Assembly (NCBI RefSeq): GCF_037893015.1
Contig: NC_133658.1
Coordinates: 59,673,818 to 59,737,817 of the forward strand
Source of the DNA: Macrotis lagotis
Lineage: Eukaryota; Chordata; Mammalia; Peramelemorphia; Peramelidae
Reading direction: 5' to 3'
DNA length: 64,000 bases
Shown: in pieces, positions 11,190 to 22,575 of the stretch
Numbering within the stretch: the stretch's first letter is position 1
How the letters are laid out: each line of letters opens with the position of its first letter
Made by a program: the position numbers and the translations under genes
The notes under the pieces: generated by a model
What the model saw: only the letters and a program-made list of their open reading frames with translations
Database searches by the model: none
What the model was told of the DNA's origin: nothing

Positions 11190-12156
11190 ATTAGTTTCTT
11201 TAAAGTCTCTCCCCAAACCCAATCTGTCCTCTATTTGAATTTTCCTAAAACACAAATCACTCCCCTACTCAATACAGATAAATAAACTGAAACACAGATG
11301 CTAGTAAGTGGGCCTTCAATAACCTACCTATTAATATCTAAGTCAAAATTTTAACTCAGATCCTTTGAGCACTCTAACCATCACTTCATTTACCTGCCAA
11401 TAGTGTGACTATCCTGTTAGAATCTGTGTACTTTGAGGAAAGTGTTTTATCCTTTCTTTACATCTCCTACTTTTAGCAAAATGTAACAAATATGTTACTT
11501 GTTAATTGAGAATGGAAGATTGGGAGGGGGACAGAGAGACTTCTCCCAAGAATAAGGGTGACTTCTTTCCAGTCCTAAAGCTATGATCCTAAACAAATGA
11601 CTGTACAAAACATAACCATTCCTACCACCAGGTGTTTGAGACCAAAGATACCCCAATCTTTCAAAAAAGGCAACAAAGGAGACTGCATTCTTCTACAGAA
11701 AAACAACCTGAACAGAGATGTTAATAAAAAATACGTGAAGTAAATAAGATAGAATGGAGTTCAATAACTAAATGAGATGATACCTCCTATGTGGAGGAAG
11801 TTGAATATGCATTTAGTCTTGGAGGGAACTAAAGAATCAAAGAGGGAAAGAGGGAAAGAATACTACATGATGGTCAGAGAATCAAATAGACTGGAGGCAG
11901 GGAAAACTAATTAGGAGGCTATTACTGCATTAATCCCACAGAAGAGAATGAAGGTCTACCTTAAGGTTATGGCCCTAGTTTTATAAAATGGGACAGAAAC
12001 CAAAGTGATAGATGTAGAGTTAACTAGAAGGAGAGTGGAATACTGATGAGAGAGGGATCCCCTCAAAGGAGGGAACAGCATTATTAAAGACACCTGAGTT
12101 GGATAATTCCAAGTATGTAAAGAGATAGGACAACTTTCTTTGGACTAGGTCTAACA
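11190..12156. other. Gene-free stretch, L2 scrap at its start
   Basis: About 11190-11300 resembles an L2 3' region in sense ('cctaaaacacaaatcactcc'). A MIR-like scrap may follow at 11300-11400. The remainder to 12156 shows no gene and no repeat that I can name. Confidence 0.4.
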
Positions 12157-12345
12157 TGGGGTTCTTAACCTGAAGGCAGGGAACATTTTTTCAAAATATT
12201 CTGATAACTCCAATTCAATATTGGTTTTGTTTGTAATCCTATTTCTTTTTATGTATTTAGAAACATTATACTGAGAAGGGATTCAGAGACTTCACAAGAT
12301 TGCCAAAGGAATCTATAATACAAAAAAGATCAGAAATACCTTGTC
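12157..12345 (-). mobile_element. Non-autonomous hAT-like DNA transposon relic
   Basis: It starts with the terminal motif 'ggggttcttaacctg' and contains 'aacattatactgagaaggg' and 'agattgccaaaggaatc', the wording of a common mammalian relic family with hAT-like ends. The right end is decayed. The fragment at 45683-45756 appears to be the opposite end of the same family in the other orientation. Confidence 0.5.
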
Positions 12346-12877
12346 TAAGGAAACAGTAGGGGAAATAAACTCAGAAAGGGGATTTGGGACAAAAATCTGG
12401 AGAGTCTTGTTTTAAGGCTTTGTAATCTTATGAAGGCTATTACTAAGTCTAGTTAATTCTTTCTGTGAGAAAACAAAGGAAGATCTAATAAAAGATAGGA
12501 ACTAAATTTCTGATATCTATGGAATGGAAAAGAGATGGATCAAAGAGACAATGAGAGGGTAGAGCTAAGATGGCAGAGAAAAAGCAACTACTTGCTTGAG
12601 CTTTCACCAAAACTCTCCAAATACCTTTAAATAATGCCATAAAAATAATTCCTAGTGCAAAACCCCACAAAAAGATGGAGTGAAATAATTTTCTAGATAA
12701 TTTAGAATGGCACCAGGAAAGGAAAGGTATGTTGCACCTGGGACAGTGGAGCATAGTCCAGCACTAGACAATCCCCAGCAAACTTGGCAGTCAGTGAGCT
12801 GGCAGCAGGTGCAACTGCTTCTGGGGCTATCGCTTACAGAGGGAGTTGAAGAAGTTGGTTAGAAGAAAATTACAGGG

Positions 12878-13026
12878 GTCGCTAGGTGGCATAGTGGATA
12901 AAGCACCAGCCCTGGAGTCAGGAGTACCTGGGTCTCAAACACTTAATAATTACCTAGCTGTGTGGCCTTGGGCAAGCCACTTAACCCCATTTGCCTTACA
13001 AAAAAAAAAACCTAAAAAAAAAAAGA
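12878..13026 (+). repeat. Short CORE-SINE inserted in the old L1, with target-site duplication
   Basis: The head 'gggtcgctaggtggcatag', core 'acttaataattacctagc' and tail 'atttgccttacaaaaa' are clear. The flanks 'agaagaaaattaca' before and after it are duplicated, which fixes both ends. Confidence 0.93.
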
Positions 13027-14059
13027 AGAAAATTACAAGAGTTTCTTTGCTAGCACTAAAGGAAGGACTATGTTGCTTTGTCCACACCCAGATCTGGGTC
13101 AAGTCTTGAATGTCAGTCTCAGGGCAAGGAGAAGCTATAGTACAGCAGAGCTTTGAACTGCAATGGATCAGGGACCTTCACCAGAATTTCAGGAAGGGAG
13201 GGGGTCAAAGGGACTGCTCTGGTAGCTCAAAGACCAGAGCTTAGGCCAAGAGAGTGGTAAACACACCTCCTTAGATCATCCTACTTTGGAAGAACTGAAA
13301 ACTTGCAGGTCCCTAGAATTATCACTAAAAACAGCCACATAAAACCCCTAAAGCTTGGAATAGTATGCCCTCTCCCCTGGAAGCAGAATGGAAAAAGATA
13401 AAAGTCAAGAAATAGGCTAGAAAAATGAGCAAACAATGGAAAAAAATTTCTGACATAGAAAGTTACTATGGTACAAGGAAAACCAAAACATACATTCAAA
13501 AGAAGAATACAAAGTCAAAGTTCCTTTCATTTAAAATGTTCCAAGAAAAATATGAATTGATCTCAAGACATGGAAGTGCTCAAAAAGGATTTTGGAAATC
13601 AAGAAAGAGAGGCAAAGGAAAAATTGAGTTAAAGTGATACAAGAAAATTATAAAAAAAAGTCAATATATTAATAAAAGAGACACAAAAACATACCTTGGA
13701 AAATAACACCTTAAAAAACAAATTAGAGACTTCCAGCCAAGATGGCAGAGAGAAGACAGGCACTGCATTAAGTGATCCCTGTGTCCCCTCAAAAATAACA
13801 TGAAAGAAACCTCTTAACATAAACTCAATCAACAAAACCCAGAAAAAAGAAGCTAGGAGAAAAACACCTATCAACAAGGATTGGGAGAGGGCTTCAATCA
13901 CTCCAGAGAAAGAAACCAGCACCCCCTAGTGGCCAGCCTTGGAATTACTAAGTCAAATGAACAAAGCTTCTATGCTCTTCAAAAGCAAACCTCTGAGAGC
14001 CAACCCCTACCCCAACACAAGATCCTAGAATGAAGAAAAACCAGTGAAAAGGGGGACCC

Positions 14060-14780
14060 ATGGAGAAATATTTAGAAGAACCATATTCTAACCCAGAGAG
14101 GTCAAGCACTGCTGAGGAGAATATGAATTGGTCACCAGCCCAGAAAGACTTCCTTGAAGAAATCAGGAAGGAGTTTAAAAAATCAATTGGGGGGCAACTA
14201 GGTGGCTTAGTGGATAAAGCACCGGCTTTGGAGTCAGGAGTACCTAGGTTCAAATCTGGTCTCAAACACTTAATAATTACCTAGCTGTGTGGCCTTGGGC
14301 AAGCCACTTAACCCCATTTGCCTTGCCAAAAAAAAAAACCTAAATAAAAAAATAAAAAAATCAATTGGAAAAGTTGGGAAAAGAAACTCAAGAGAAAATT
14401 AATGCATTGCAACAAGAAAACAAAACATTGGAAAATACAATTGGACAAATACAAAAAGAAATCAATTCTCTCAAATCATCAATTGGACAAATGAAAAACT
14501 TCAAAAACAGAACTGACCAATTGGAAAAGGAGTTGCAAAATCTATGGAAATTAATGATTTCATGAGACAACAAGATCCTGTTAAACAAAACCAAAAGATC
14601 AAAATAAAAATGTAAAATGTAAAATACCTCATCAGCAAAACCACTGACCTCAAGAACTGATTGAGAAGGGACAACCTGAGAATTATAGGACTTCATGAAA
14701 ACATTGAAGAGAAAAAAAGCCTGGACTTAATATTACAGGATTTAGTGATGGAAAACTGCCCAGATATCATAGAACCAGAG
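14060..14780 (+). pseudogene. L1 ORF1 (ORF1p, RNA-binding chaperone), interrupted
   Basis: The reading starts MEKYLEEPYSNPERSSTAEE and continues with EDFLEEIRKEFKK-type coiled-coil sequence up to the SINE at 14188. It resumes after the SINE as EKLGKETQEKINALQQENKT..., a heptad-rich coiled coil typical of L1 ORF1p. A decayed RNA-binding part follows near 14660 ('agggacaacctgagaattat', reading RDNLRIIG) and ends near 14780. Stops and the SINE make it non-coding today. In intact L1 this protein packages L1 RNA and acts as a nucleic-acid chaperone. Confidence 0.82.
14188..14354 (+). repeat. Short CORE-SINE inserted in L1 ORF1, with target-site duplication
   Basis: The head 'gggcaactaggtggcttag', core 'acttaataattacctagc' and tail 'atttgccttgcc' plus A run are clear. 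The site 'aaaaaatcaattgg' is present at both sides (about 14177-14190 and 14356-14370), so this SINE entered after the younger L1 was in place. Confidence 0.94.
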
Positions 14781-15345
14781 GGCAAAATAGTTATTAACTT
14801 ACACACATTCAGTTAAGTTACAGAAACTTATCTTACCTTTCAAGTATTAAAAGGGGCAAAGAGGAGGAGGGGATGGAGAGAGGAGAAAATAAGGGAACTA
14901 AAAGAAAGAAGGGAAGAAGGAAGGGGAAAAGAGGAAATAAAGGGGAGGAGGGTTGATATCCGAAGGCAAACTGAAGGTGGTGGTATTCAGAAACAAAACA
15001 CTGGGGAATATGGATAAAGGGAAAACTACAAACAGAGGGAAGATAGCAAGGAGGGCAATAAAGAGTTAGCAATTATAACTCTGAATGTGAATGGGATGAA
15101 CTCTCCCTTAAGCTAATAGCAGAGTGGATCAAAAACCAGAATCCTACAATATGCTGCTTACAAGAAACTCATTTGAAGCAGAGAGATACATATAGAGTAA
15201 AAGTAAAGGGTTGGAGTAAAATATATTTTGCTTCAGCTGAAGTGAAAAAAGCAGGGGTTGCAAAAACTGATAGCCTTAAAAGAGATAAGGAAGGACTCTA
15301 GATCATCCTAAAAAATACCATGGACAATAAAGTAATTTCAATACT

Positions 15346-15499
15346 AAATACACACACACACACACACACACACACACCCAATAGTATAGCAACCAAAATC
15401 TTAAAGAAGTTGAAAGAGCTACAGGAAGACACAGACTACAAAACTCTACTAGTGGGGAATGGCTTAACAAACTATATATAGATATATATATATATATAT

Positions 15500-15530
<31 letters not shown>

Positions 15531-15565
15531 TAGATATAGATATAGATATACACACACACACATAT
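15346..15565. repeat. Microsatellites (CA)n and (TA)n/(GATA)n at an L1 deletion joint
   Basis: A CA repeat lies at about 15350-15377. A compound TA, GATA and CA tract lies at about 15473-15562. Open frames here translate into low-complexity tracts and are not genes. The repeats are inside the younger L1. Confidence 0.93.
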
Positions 15566-16982
15566 GTATGTATGTCATGAAACACTATTGTTCTATTACA
15601 AACAAGGATAGATGGGAATTTAGGGAAGTCCGGAAGGATTTGCATGATCTGATGCTGAGCAAGATGAGCAGAACCAGAGAAACATTGTACACCCTTAACA
15701 GCAACTTGGGGGTGATGATCAAACTTGATGGACTTGCTCATTCCAACAGTGCAACAAACAGGAACAATTCTGAGCTGTCTGCAATGGAGAATACCATCTG
15801 TATCCAGAGAAAGAATTGTGGAGTTTAAACAAAGGCTAAAGATTATTACCTTTAATTTAGAAAAAAAAATTATCTTATTATGTAATTTTGCTATGTCTTA
15901 TATTTTATTTTTCTTCCTTAAGGATATGATTTCTCTCTCTTCACATTCAACTTGGATCAATGAATACCATGGAAACAATGTAAAGACTAACAGAATACCT
16001 TGCGGGGTGGGGGAGGGTGGGGGGAGGGAAGCAAGATTAGGGAGAAAATTGTAAACCTCAAAGTAAATAAAATCTTTAAAAAAAAAATACAAATTAGGCC
16101 AAGTGGTAAGAAGTCCAAAAAGTCAATGAGGGAATAGCATAAAAAGCAGAATTGGCCTAATGGGAGAGGAGCAAAATTTACTGAAGAAAAAAAATTTTCA
16201 AAAGTAGACTGAGTCAAAAGGAAAAGAAAGTACAAAAGTTCACTAAAGAAAATATTCTTTAAAAAATAGAATTGAGCAAATAGAAGCTAATTATGATTTA
16301 GTGAAAAATCAAGAAACAAACAATATCAAAAAAATGAAAAATAGAAGACAATGTAAAAAAAAAATCTTACTGGAAAATAGATCCAGAAGAGCTCATTGTA
16401 AATTATTGAACTACCTGAAAGTCATGATCAAAAAAAGAGCCTAGTCATCATATTTCAAGAAACTATCCAGAAAAACTTCTCTGATAGTCAAGAATCAGAA
16501 GATAAAATAAGAATTGAAAGAATTCACTGCAATATTTCTGGGGGGTGATCAGTGAATACTCCCAAGTCAAGGAGAAAATATCACAAGCAGCCAGAAAGAA
16601 ACAATTCAAATATCAAGGAACTACAGTCAGTATAACACAATATTTAGCAGCTTCTACATTAAATCACAGGACTTAGAATATGATATTCTAGGGGGCAAAG
16701 GAGCTAGAATTATAACCAAGAATCACCTACTATAAAACTGAGTATAATCCTTTAGAGGTAAAAATTTACATTCAATGAAATAGAAGACTTTCAAGTATAC
16801 TTGATGAAAAGACTAGAGATGAATAAAAACTTGACTTTCAAATACAAGACTCAAGAGAAGCATAATAAGGTAAACAGGAAAAGTAAATCATAAGGGAATT
16901 AATAAGGTTAATCTCTTTATATTCCTACATGGGAAGTTGATACTTGTAGCTCAGATGAACTTTCTCATTAAGACAGTTAAAG

Positions 16983-17043
16983 GGAGGGAGGGAGAGGGAG
17001 AGAGTGTGTGTGTGTGTATATGTATATATATACATATTATAGA

Positions 17044-17077
<34 letters not shown>
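16983..17077. repeat. Compound microsatellite (GGGA)n, (TG)n, (TA)n
   Basis: A purine-rich start 'gggagggagggagaggg' is followed by TG and then TA dinucleotide runs, up to about 17077, within the inter-ORF region of the old L1. Confidence 0.92.
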
Positions 17078-17078
<1 letters not shown>

Positions 17079-17927
17079 CGGCACAAATGTGAGTTGAATA
17101 TGAAGGGACGATATCTAAAAAAATAACATTAAGGGGTAAGAGAGGAAAGCACTGGAAGAAAGGGAGAAGTAGAATGGGGTAAATCATCAGACATAAAAGC
17201 AGCAAAAAAAAAAACAACCCAGAAATATGGGGAAAGTAGGGGGAAGTAAATGAACTTTACTCTTATCAGAACTGACTCAAAGAGAATAAAATACTACTCA
17301 ACTGAATACTCAAAGGGATAAGAGAAGGGTGTGGAGTGGTAAAAGGAGGGTAGACTGGGGAAGGCAGTAATTAGAAGCAAAATACTGGAGACAAAGGAGA
17401 AAGAAAATAGAATACATGAGGATAGACAGAACAGTGGGAAATACATTAACAACAGTAACTGAAACCCAAAAAAAGAAAAAAGTAACTGAAAAAAATTTGA
17501 AGCAAGTTTCTCTGATAAAGAGCTCATTTCTCAAATATAGAGAACTAAATTACATTTATTAAAAAATCATTCCCCAACTGATAAATGATCAAAGGATATG
17601 ATCAGTTTTTAGATGAAGTAATCAAAGTTATCTCTAGTCAAATGAAAAATTATAATGATTGGAGAAATGAAAATTAAACAATTCTAAGGTACTATGTCAT
17701 ACTTATTAGGTTGGCTAATAGGACAGAAAAGGAAACTGACAAATGTTGCAGGGGATGTGAAAAATGAGACTTTAAATGCACTATTGGTGGAATTGTGAAC
17801 TGATTCGACCATTTTACAATGCAATTTTGAACTGTGCCCAAAGGACTATTAAACATGAATAGCAATACCATTATTAGGTATATATTCAAAAAGAGATTAA
17901 AACCAAAAAGAACCTATATTTTCTTTT

Positions 17928-18079
17928 TTTGTTTTGTTTTTTTTGCAAGGCAATAGGGTTAAGTGGCTTGCCCAAGGCCACACAGCTAAGTAATTATTAA
18001 GTATCTAAGGTTGAATTTGAACTAAGGTACTCCTGACTCCAGGGCCAGTGCTTTATCCACTGTGACATCTAGCTGCCCC
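17928..18079 (-). repeat. Short CORE-SINE in the old L1, antisense
   Basis: The complement of the standard tail, 'ttttgcaaggcaatagggtt', leads through 'ccaaggccacacagct' to the head complement 'acatctagctgcccc'. The flanks 'agaacctata' and 'aggacctata' look like a decayed target-site duplication. The tail is extended by a TTTTG-rich run. Confidence 0.9.
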
Positions 18080-18779
18080 AAGGACCTATACTTCCAAAAA
18101 TATTTATAGTAGCTGTTTTCTGGTGGCAAAGAATTGGAAATTGAGGGAATTCCCATCAACTGATGACTAAACAATTTGTAGTATGCAATTGCAATGGAAT
18201 ACTATAGTGCTTTAAGAAATGATAACAAGAATGCTCTGAGAAAAACCTTGAAAGATTTCCATTAGCTATTGCAAAAGTGAAATGTTCTGTGAACAAAGTA
18301 AAGCAACATTGGAAGAGAATAAGCTGTGAATGGCTTAGTAATTCTTAGCAATAAAATGACCCAAGACAACTCTGAAGGAGCTATCTATCCCCAGATAAAG
18401 AATTGATGGTGTCAATACAGACTTAAGTATACATTTTTATTTTATTTTTCTTGGGTTTTTTTGGGGGGTGGGGAGTAAAATCTATGTTTTCTTTTCTTTC
18501 ACAATGTGAATAAAATGGAGATGTGTTTTACATGACTATACATGTATAACCTTAAGGGGTGGGAAAGGAGAAAAGGAAAGAATTTGGAGCTCAAAGTTTT
18601 AAAAACAAATGTTAAAAATTGTTTTTACATGTAACTAGGAAAAAATAAAATATTAAATTTAAAAAAAAGAAAAACAATGAAAAATCAACAAAGCAGTTTC
18701 TGACTGGACACTGGGGTGAGAGAAGGAAAAATCCAATCTAATAAAAACTGACATGTCTCTCTAAAGAACTAAGATTCTT

Positions 18780-19170
18780 TCCATCACAGCTACACAAGTC
18801 AACCTTTATTTCCAATATTTCTAAACTCTCTGTTCCAGTCAAGCTACTATCTTTAGTTTTAATCATACTTAAAAACATATAAACATTTCATTTTAATTTT
18901 CAAATCCATGGCTCATTCATATTCTTCACTCACCAGTTAATATCTTTCCTTCTCTTTCCCATATATCCAAATCCTATCCCTTCTTTAATATTAGCTCTAG
19001 TCCTCTATCTTCCATACTCCCTCAAACAGTTCAGACTACATATGTCTCACTTCACAATTCAGCAATTATATACCATCTTGTACTGATCTCTAATTGTTCT
19101 GTGATTCAGTCCTATCTCTAATTATTTTCTCACAAATATCTTCCAAACCTATCAATGTCTCTTGTATAAT
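18780..19170 (+). repeat. L2 LINE 3' region, sense, old
   Basis: Pyrimidine-rich sequence with L2-like wording: 'cactcaccagttaatatct', 'tctagtcctctatcttcc', 'ctaattgttctgtgattc'. It is strongly diverged and the boundaries are approximate. Confidence 0.5.
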
Positions 19171-19199
19171 ATAAATTCAATAATTTATTAGAAACTAAA

Positions 19200-19760
19200 A
19201 CCACAAAGATTAAACACATTCTCTCTACCCCTAAAGAGCTTCAAAAAGGAGATACAAGGCATACACCATTAAGTAATTTAAGGTTAAGGACTGTGGATAT
19301 GAGTAAAGTGGCTGCAGAGGCTTGGAGGAAGTTAGAGATTCCTAGAGGCAGAGATGAGAAGAGGAAACAATTCATGCATGGGAGAAAATGATACAAAAGC
19401 AAAGATGAAGGAGATGGAATATTGAATTAGTATGCTAGTCGGGATGGAACAAAGTGTGGGAAAGGAAAAATATTAAAATGTGTCTGGAAAAGCAGGAGGA
19501 GTCATATTTGCAAGGTCTTAAAGACCAGGTTGAGGAGGTTAAAATAGGAAGTCATTTAAGTTCTCTGACCAGATGAATACAACAGTAAGACTGTGTATTA
19601 GGAATATTCATGACAGAGAAACTAGTAATAGTGAAATCAATGAGGCTGTTATAATAGGCTAAAAAAGAGAGGATGAGGGCTTGAAGTAGAGGTAATTTAT
19701 TATAGTTATTTGCACAGAGTTCACAACTGAACTGAGCTGACAAGAGAACTAAGAGAAAAA
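19200..19760 (-). repeat. L2 LINE 3' region, antisense, old
   Basis: It reads with the antisense L2 order shared with 28240-28800 and 48940-49660: 'tctacccctaaagagctt', then a purine-rich 'ggcagagatgagaagagg', then 'gcaaggtcttaaagaccagg', then 'gaggctgttataatagg'. The last corresponds to the antisense of the L2 motif around 'tattgcaatagcctcc'. Confidence 0.6.
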
Positions 19761-20728
19761 ATATAGAAAAATAGAATAGGGTTCTAGGAGAACATTGCAG
19801 CAACATACATTTAGCAGGCAGGAGATGAATGGTCTACAAAGATTTCAGAAAAATGAAAGAGTGCAGTGCAATGGAAAGGGACGGAAACAATGAAGATTTG
19901 CTCAACTGTGTGAAAAACATCACAGAAAGGTCAAGAATAAAAATGACCAAGACAAAGTCACAGGATTTACTACCTAACAGATTAATTAGTAACCTTAAGA
20001 ACAACTCCAGTAGGGTGGTGTTATCAGATGTAAAGAATCTCAAGAAAAAGTGGAAGATAAGCAAATGAATAAGACTGTCAATTTAAATACATCTAGAAGG
20101 GTTCTTAAGAGATCAAGTCCAATTGCCACATTTTATACACAAAGAGGATGATTAAATCATTAGCTAGGACCAGACATGGCAGGGCAGTATAGGACAGCAG
20201 AACAGGACAGTAAAGAAATGGAAAAGAAAGGAACTTATTAAGCAAATACTATGTGCAAAGCATTGTGTTAAGTCATGTGGATAAAAATAGAAAAGGCAGT
20301 TCCTACTATCAAGGAGTCCATGTTCTTTTCTAATAGGGCCAAAATAATAAATAAGAGATCCCAACTGCAAGTCAGAATGGTTCTAAGGTCCTTGAAGTAC
20401 AGTGGCAAAGCAGATGGTAATGCAATCACCTTTAATATAATCTCCTGATAAAAATCTTTATTAGTTTCTGGTGTAAAAACCTTTGTCAGCATTATTAAGT
20501 TTGGTGGGAAAAAACAATTTTTGGTATCTTCAGTAACTATTAGCACCTGCAGAAGCAGTTGCCAGTCCACATCTTCACTAGGGTTGCTTCCCAGGATGAC
20601 ACCTTTAAAGGCCAGTTTAGGAGGATAGAGAAGTGTGGGATGAGTCTTACCTGCCAGTTGCAAGGCAATTAATTAACAGTTGGTGGTTTTAAGAGTTTCC
20701 TCTTTATAGCAATTTCTACTCTAGATAA
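19761..20728. other. No recognisable gene; one 131-codon chance frame
   Basis: The minus-strand frame 20663-20268 (MQLAGKTHPTLLYPPKLAFK...) is the longest in this part. It has no recognisable domain and its codons are not obviously biased. A decayed MIR- or L2-like scrap lies near 20090-20260 ('agcaaatactatgtgcaaag'). Confidence 0.4.
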
Positions 20729-20977
20729 TGGCAGGGGTGGAGGAACTAATCAGTGGGCTGCTTCAAGACCTTTGAAATCATTTGGTCTGGTGCTACCAAG
20801 GCCAACTGCAGACAGGACTCAAAATTCACTAAATCTAGGTTTGTAGGGATGAAATAATTGTTTGGCCAAATATAGCAAGCTAATTTTTAAGTTGATAATT
20901 TTGTGTGGCAGGTCCTAGAATGATGTTATAAATATCCAAATAGCCCTTAGCAGAAAAAAGATTCCCCACCACTGTTA
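20729..20977 (-). mobile_element. Non-autonomous hAT-type element, complete with terminal inverted repeats
   Basis: The left end 'caggggtggaggaact' is mirrored by the right end 'gattccccaccactg', whose complement is cagtggtggggaatc. The internal block 'ataaatatccaaatagccc' is shared with the copy at 62344-62567 ('ataaatatccaaatgaccc'), followed in both by 'ttrgcagaaaaaa'. The element is about 250 bp and has no transposase. Confidence 0.75.
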
Positions 20978-21067
20978 CAGAGCCAGGGGAAAGCTGGACT
21001 GATGGTCTGGAGGGCATTGATATTTTCAATGTTCAGGAACCTTGGCTTTCTCCACACAGGGTCTAAA

Positions 21068-21241
21068 GAAATGATGTCAAATTCAAATAGAAAAGATGGG
21101 AAAAGAGGGATATAATAACTCAGAAAACCACTAATTAACATTATAAGTTACACTATAGTTTTATCTATTTAGTTAAATATTTTCCAATTACATCTTAATC
21201 TAATTCGAGTTGTACCCAAGCCCCAAGTTTAACACCTCTGG
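21068..21241 (+). mobile_element. Second non-autonomous hAT-type family, about 175 bp
   Basis: The left end 'gatgtcaaattcaaatag' and the right end 'agtttaacacctctg' are imperfect inverted repeats of the type 'cagaggtgtcaaactcaa'. The internal block 'ttaaatattttccaattaca' recurs in the related copy at 31797-31995. Confidence 0.7.
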
Positions 21242-22397
21242 TCTAGAATGATGGTTGCAGCCTGGCCTGTCTGGCACAAAGCTAATGTGAATTTGAGGGA
21301 ATGAGTGGGACAGAAGGACAGAGACTCCAGATGTAGTCAGTAAGGCTGAACAGTTAGAAGAAACTGATAATATTCCAAATAAAAATAGACTCTAAAGGTA
21401 AAAAATCAAATTTAACTAATAATTGAGTATTGCTGTTTAATAAATTCATCAACAAAAGCGGTCAAATTATAGAATGGATTAGAAAACAAAACATCACTGT
21501 GTAGAATATGGCTAGGAAAGTGGGAAAATCTTGAGGAAAGAAAAATCAGTTACAAAGTCACTGCAATAAGTACACCTGAGGGCTGATTAGGGTCAAAGTT
21601 AAATAATAGAGAAGAGGTCAGATGTGAGAAATGTTGCAAAGAAAAAACAAGACTGGGCAACTGACTAGATTGCAGTGAAGGTTAAGGAGAAGATGTGAAC
21701 CTAGGTGATTGGTGTCCCTGATAGCAATGATGAAAGTAGGAAGGGTGGGTGTGAAGATAAGGATAGTATAATAATATCTGTGACAAAGATCACAATACAT
21801 TCATGTTTGCCAACCTATAGTAGTCACAGAAATGAAAAGTAAGGAAGCTGAGCTCCTACTCACTGGTCATTGTTTAGGACTCAGTCAATAAGCAGTTCGC
21901 CAAAAGGGAAAAAAAAATAATCGCTATTAACTTAAAAAAAAACTAGCAAAGGTGGCAGTTACTAAAGGTGGAGAAGATTTGCAGGCACTTTAACATGAGA
22001 TTTCGTTAAAAGAGACATCTCACTTGAGAGGGAATAACCCATAAATGTAATGTAGAAGATACATTTCTCAAATTTCTCTGGAACTTTTGCAAAAACTAAT
22101 CATGTTCCAAGGAAAGGAACCTCAACAGCAGAACTAAGTAAGCCATAAATGAATGAACTATCATGGTGGCAAAAAAAAAATCTTTTCTTATGGATATTTA
22201 ATTGTATGTGTACACATAATATACAAACATATGTATGAGTTACTCATTTTATCAAAAATTCAATGAATGAGTAATCCTAAAAGGCAACATGGCACAGTAG
22301 GAAAAAAAATGAGCTGACTTTGGATACATATTTCAACTGTTATTAATCTCTGTGAGATCTTAGACAAGACATTGCCCTCTCAAGAGTTAAGGTTCAG
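21242..22397. other. No recognisable gene; possible antisense L2 scrap
   Basis: About 21580-21760 has antisense L2-like wording ('gagaaatgttgcaaag', 'agactgggcaactgactag'). The rest has no assignable feature. A long-period AT-rich stretch near 22190-22260 is not repetitive enough to call. Confidence 0.4.
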
Positions 22398-22575
22398 GGA
22401 GCAGCTAGGTGGTGGCTAGGTGGCATAGTGGATAAAGGACCGGCCCTGGAGTACATGGGTTCAAATCCAGTCTCAGACACTTAATAATTACCTAGCTGTG
22501 TGGCCTTGGGCAAGCCACTTAACCCCATTTGCCTTGCAAAAAAAAAAAAAAACAAACCCTAAAATAAAAAAAAAA
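22398..22575 (+). repeat. Short CORE-SINE with duplicated head segment and target-site duplication
   Basis: The SINE starts 'ggagcagctaggtggtggct', in which the 'gctaggtgg' unit occurs twice. It continues through 'acttaataattacctagc' and 'atttgccttgc' into a long A-rich tail. The site 'agagttaaggttc' flanks it on both sides (about 22383 and 22576), so the ends are firm. Confidence 0.94.

Larger units (their letters stand above)
13728..16088 (+). mobile_element. Younger L1 LINE nested in the old L1, internally deleted
   Basis: The 5' end is 'agacttccagccaagatggc' and the 3' end is the marsupial L1 terminus ('tgggagggtggggggagg', 'aaagtaaataaaatcttt', A tail). The host L1 sequence 'acaaattag' is duplicated at 13718-13727 and about 16088-16096, so this is a genuine retrotransposition into the older element. 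It keeps a 5' UTR, ORF1 (interrupted by a SINE) and the endonuclease start of ORF2 (near 15075-15450: 'NPTICCLQETHLKQRDTYR', 'VKGWSKIYFA'). At about 15455 it jumps to the last part of ORF2 and the 3' UTR. Most of ORF2 is deleted and two microsatellites have grown at the joint. Confidence 0.87.
12545..18660 (+). mobile_element. Old L1 LINE, ORF2 mostly deleted, split by later insertions
   Basis: Its own pieces are 12545-12877, 13027-13727, 16089-17929 and 18080-18660. The 5' part carries 'gctaagatggcagagaaaaa' and the start of ORF1 (13425: MSKQWKKISDIESYYG...). ORF1 resumes at 16089 with recognisable ORF1 wording near 16410 ('ctacctgaaagtcatgatca') and 16560-16680. The inter-ORF region near 17290-17450 then jumps near 17490-17500 straight to the C-terminal end of ORF2. 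Most of ORF2 is therefore missing. The 3' UTR ends at 'aggaaaaaataaaatatt' and an A tail. Stops are frequent throughout. Confidence 0.82.

Noticed and set aside
12846-14284. Paired frames containing 'GGxVDKAPALESGVP'-type wording in several places
   Set aside because: This peptide is the translation of the short CORE-SINE head and recurs wherever that SINE lies in frame. It is not a protein motif.
15303-15741. Frames rich in I/Y/S and V/C
   Set aside because: They are translations of CA, TA and GATA microsatellites inside an L1.
20268-20663. 131-codon minus-strand frame with a donor-like GTAAGA near its start
   Set aside because: I found no domain or family similarity and no acceptor or partner exon that could be supported. 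The length is within chance for 64 kb.
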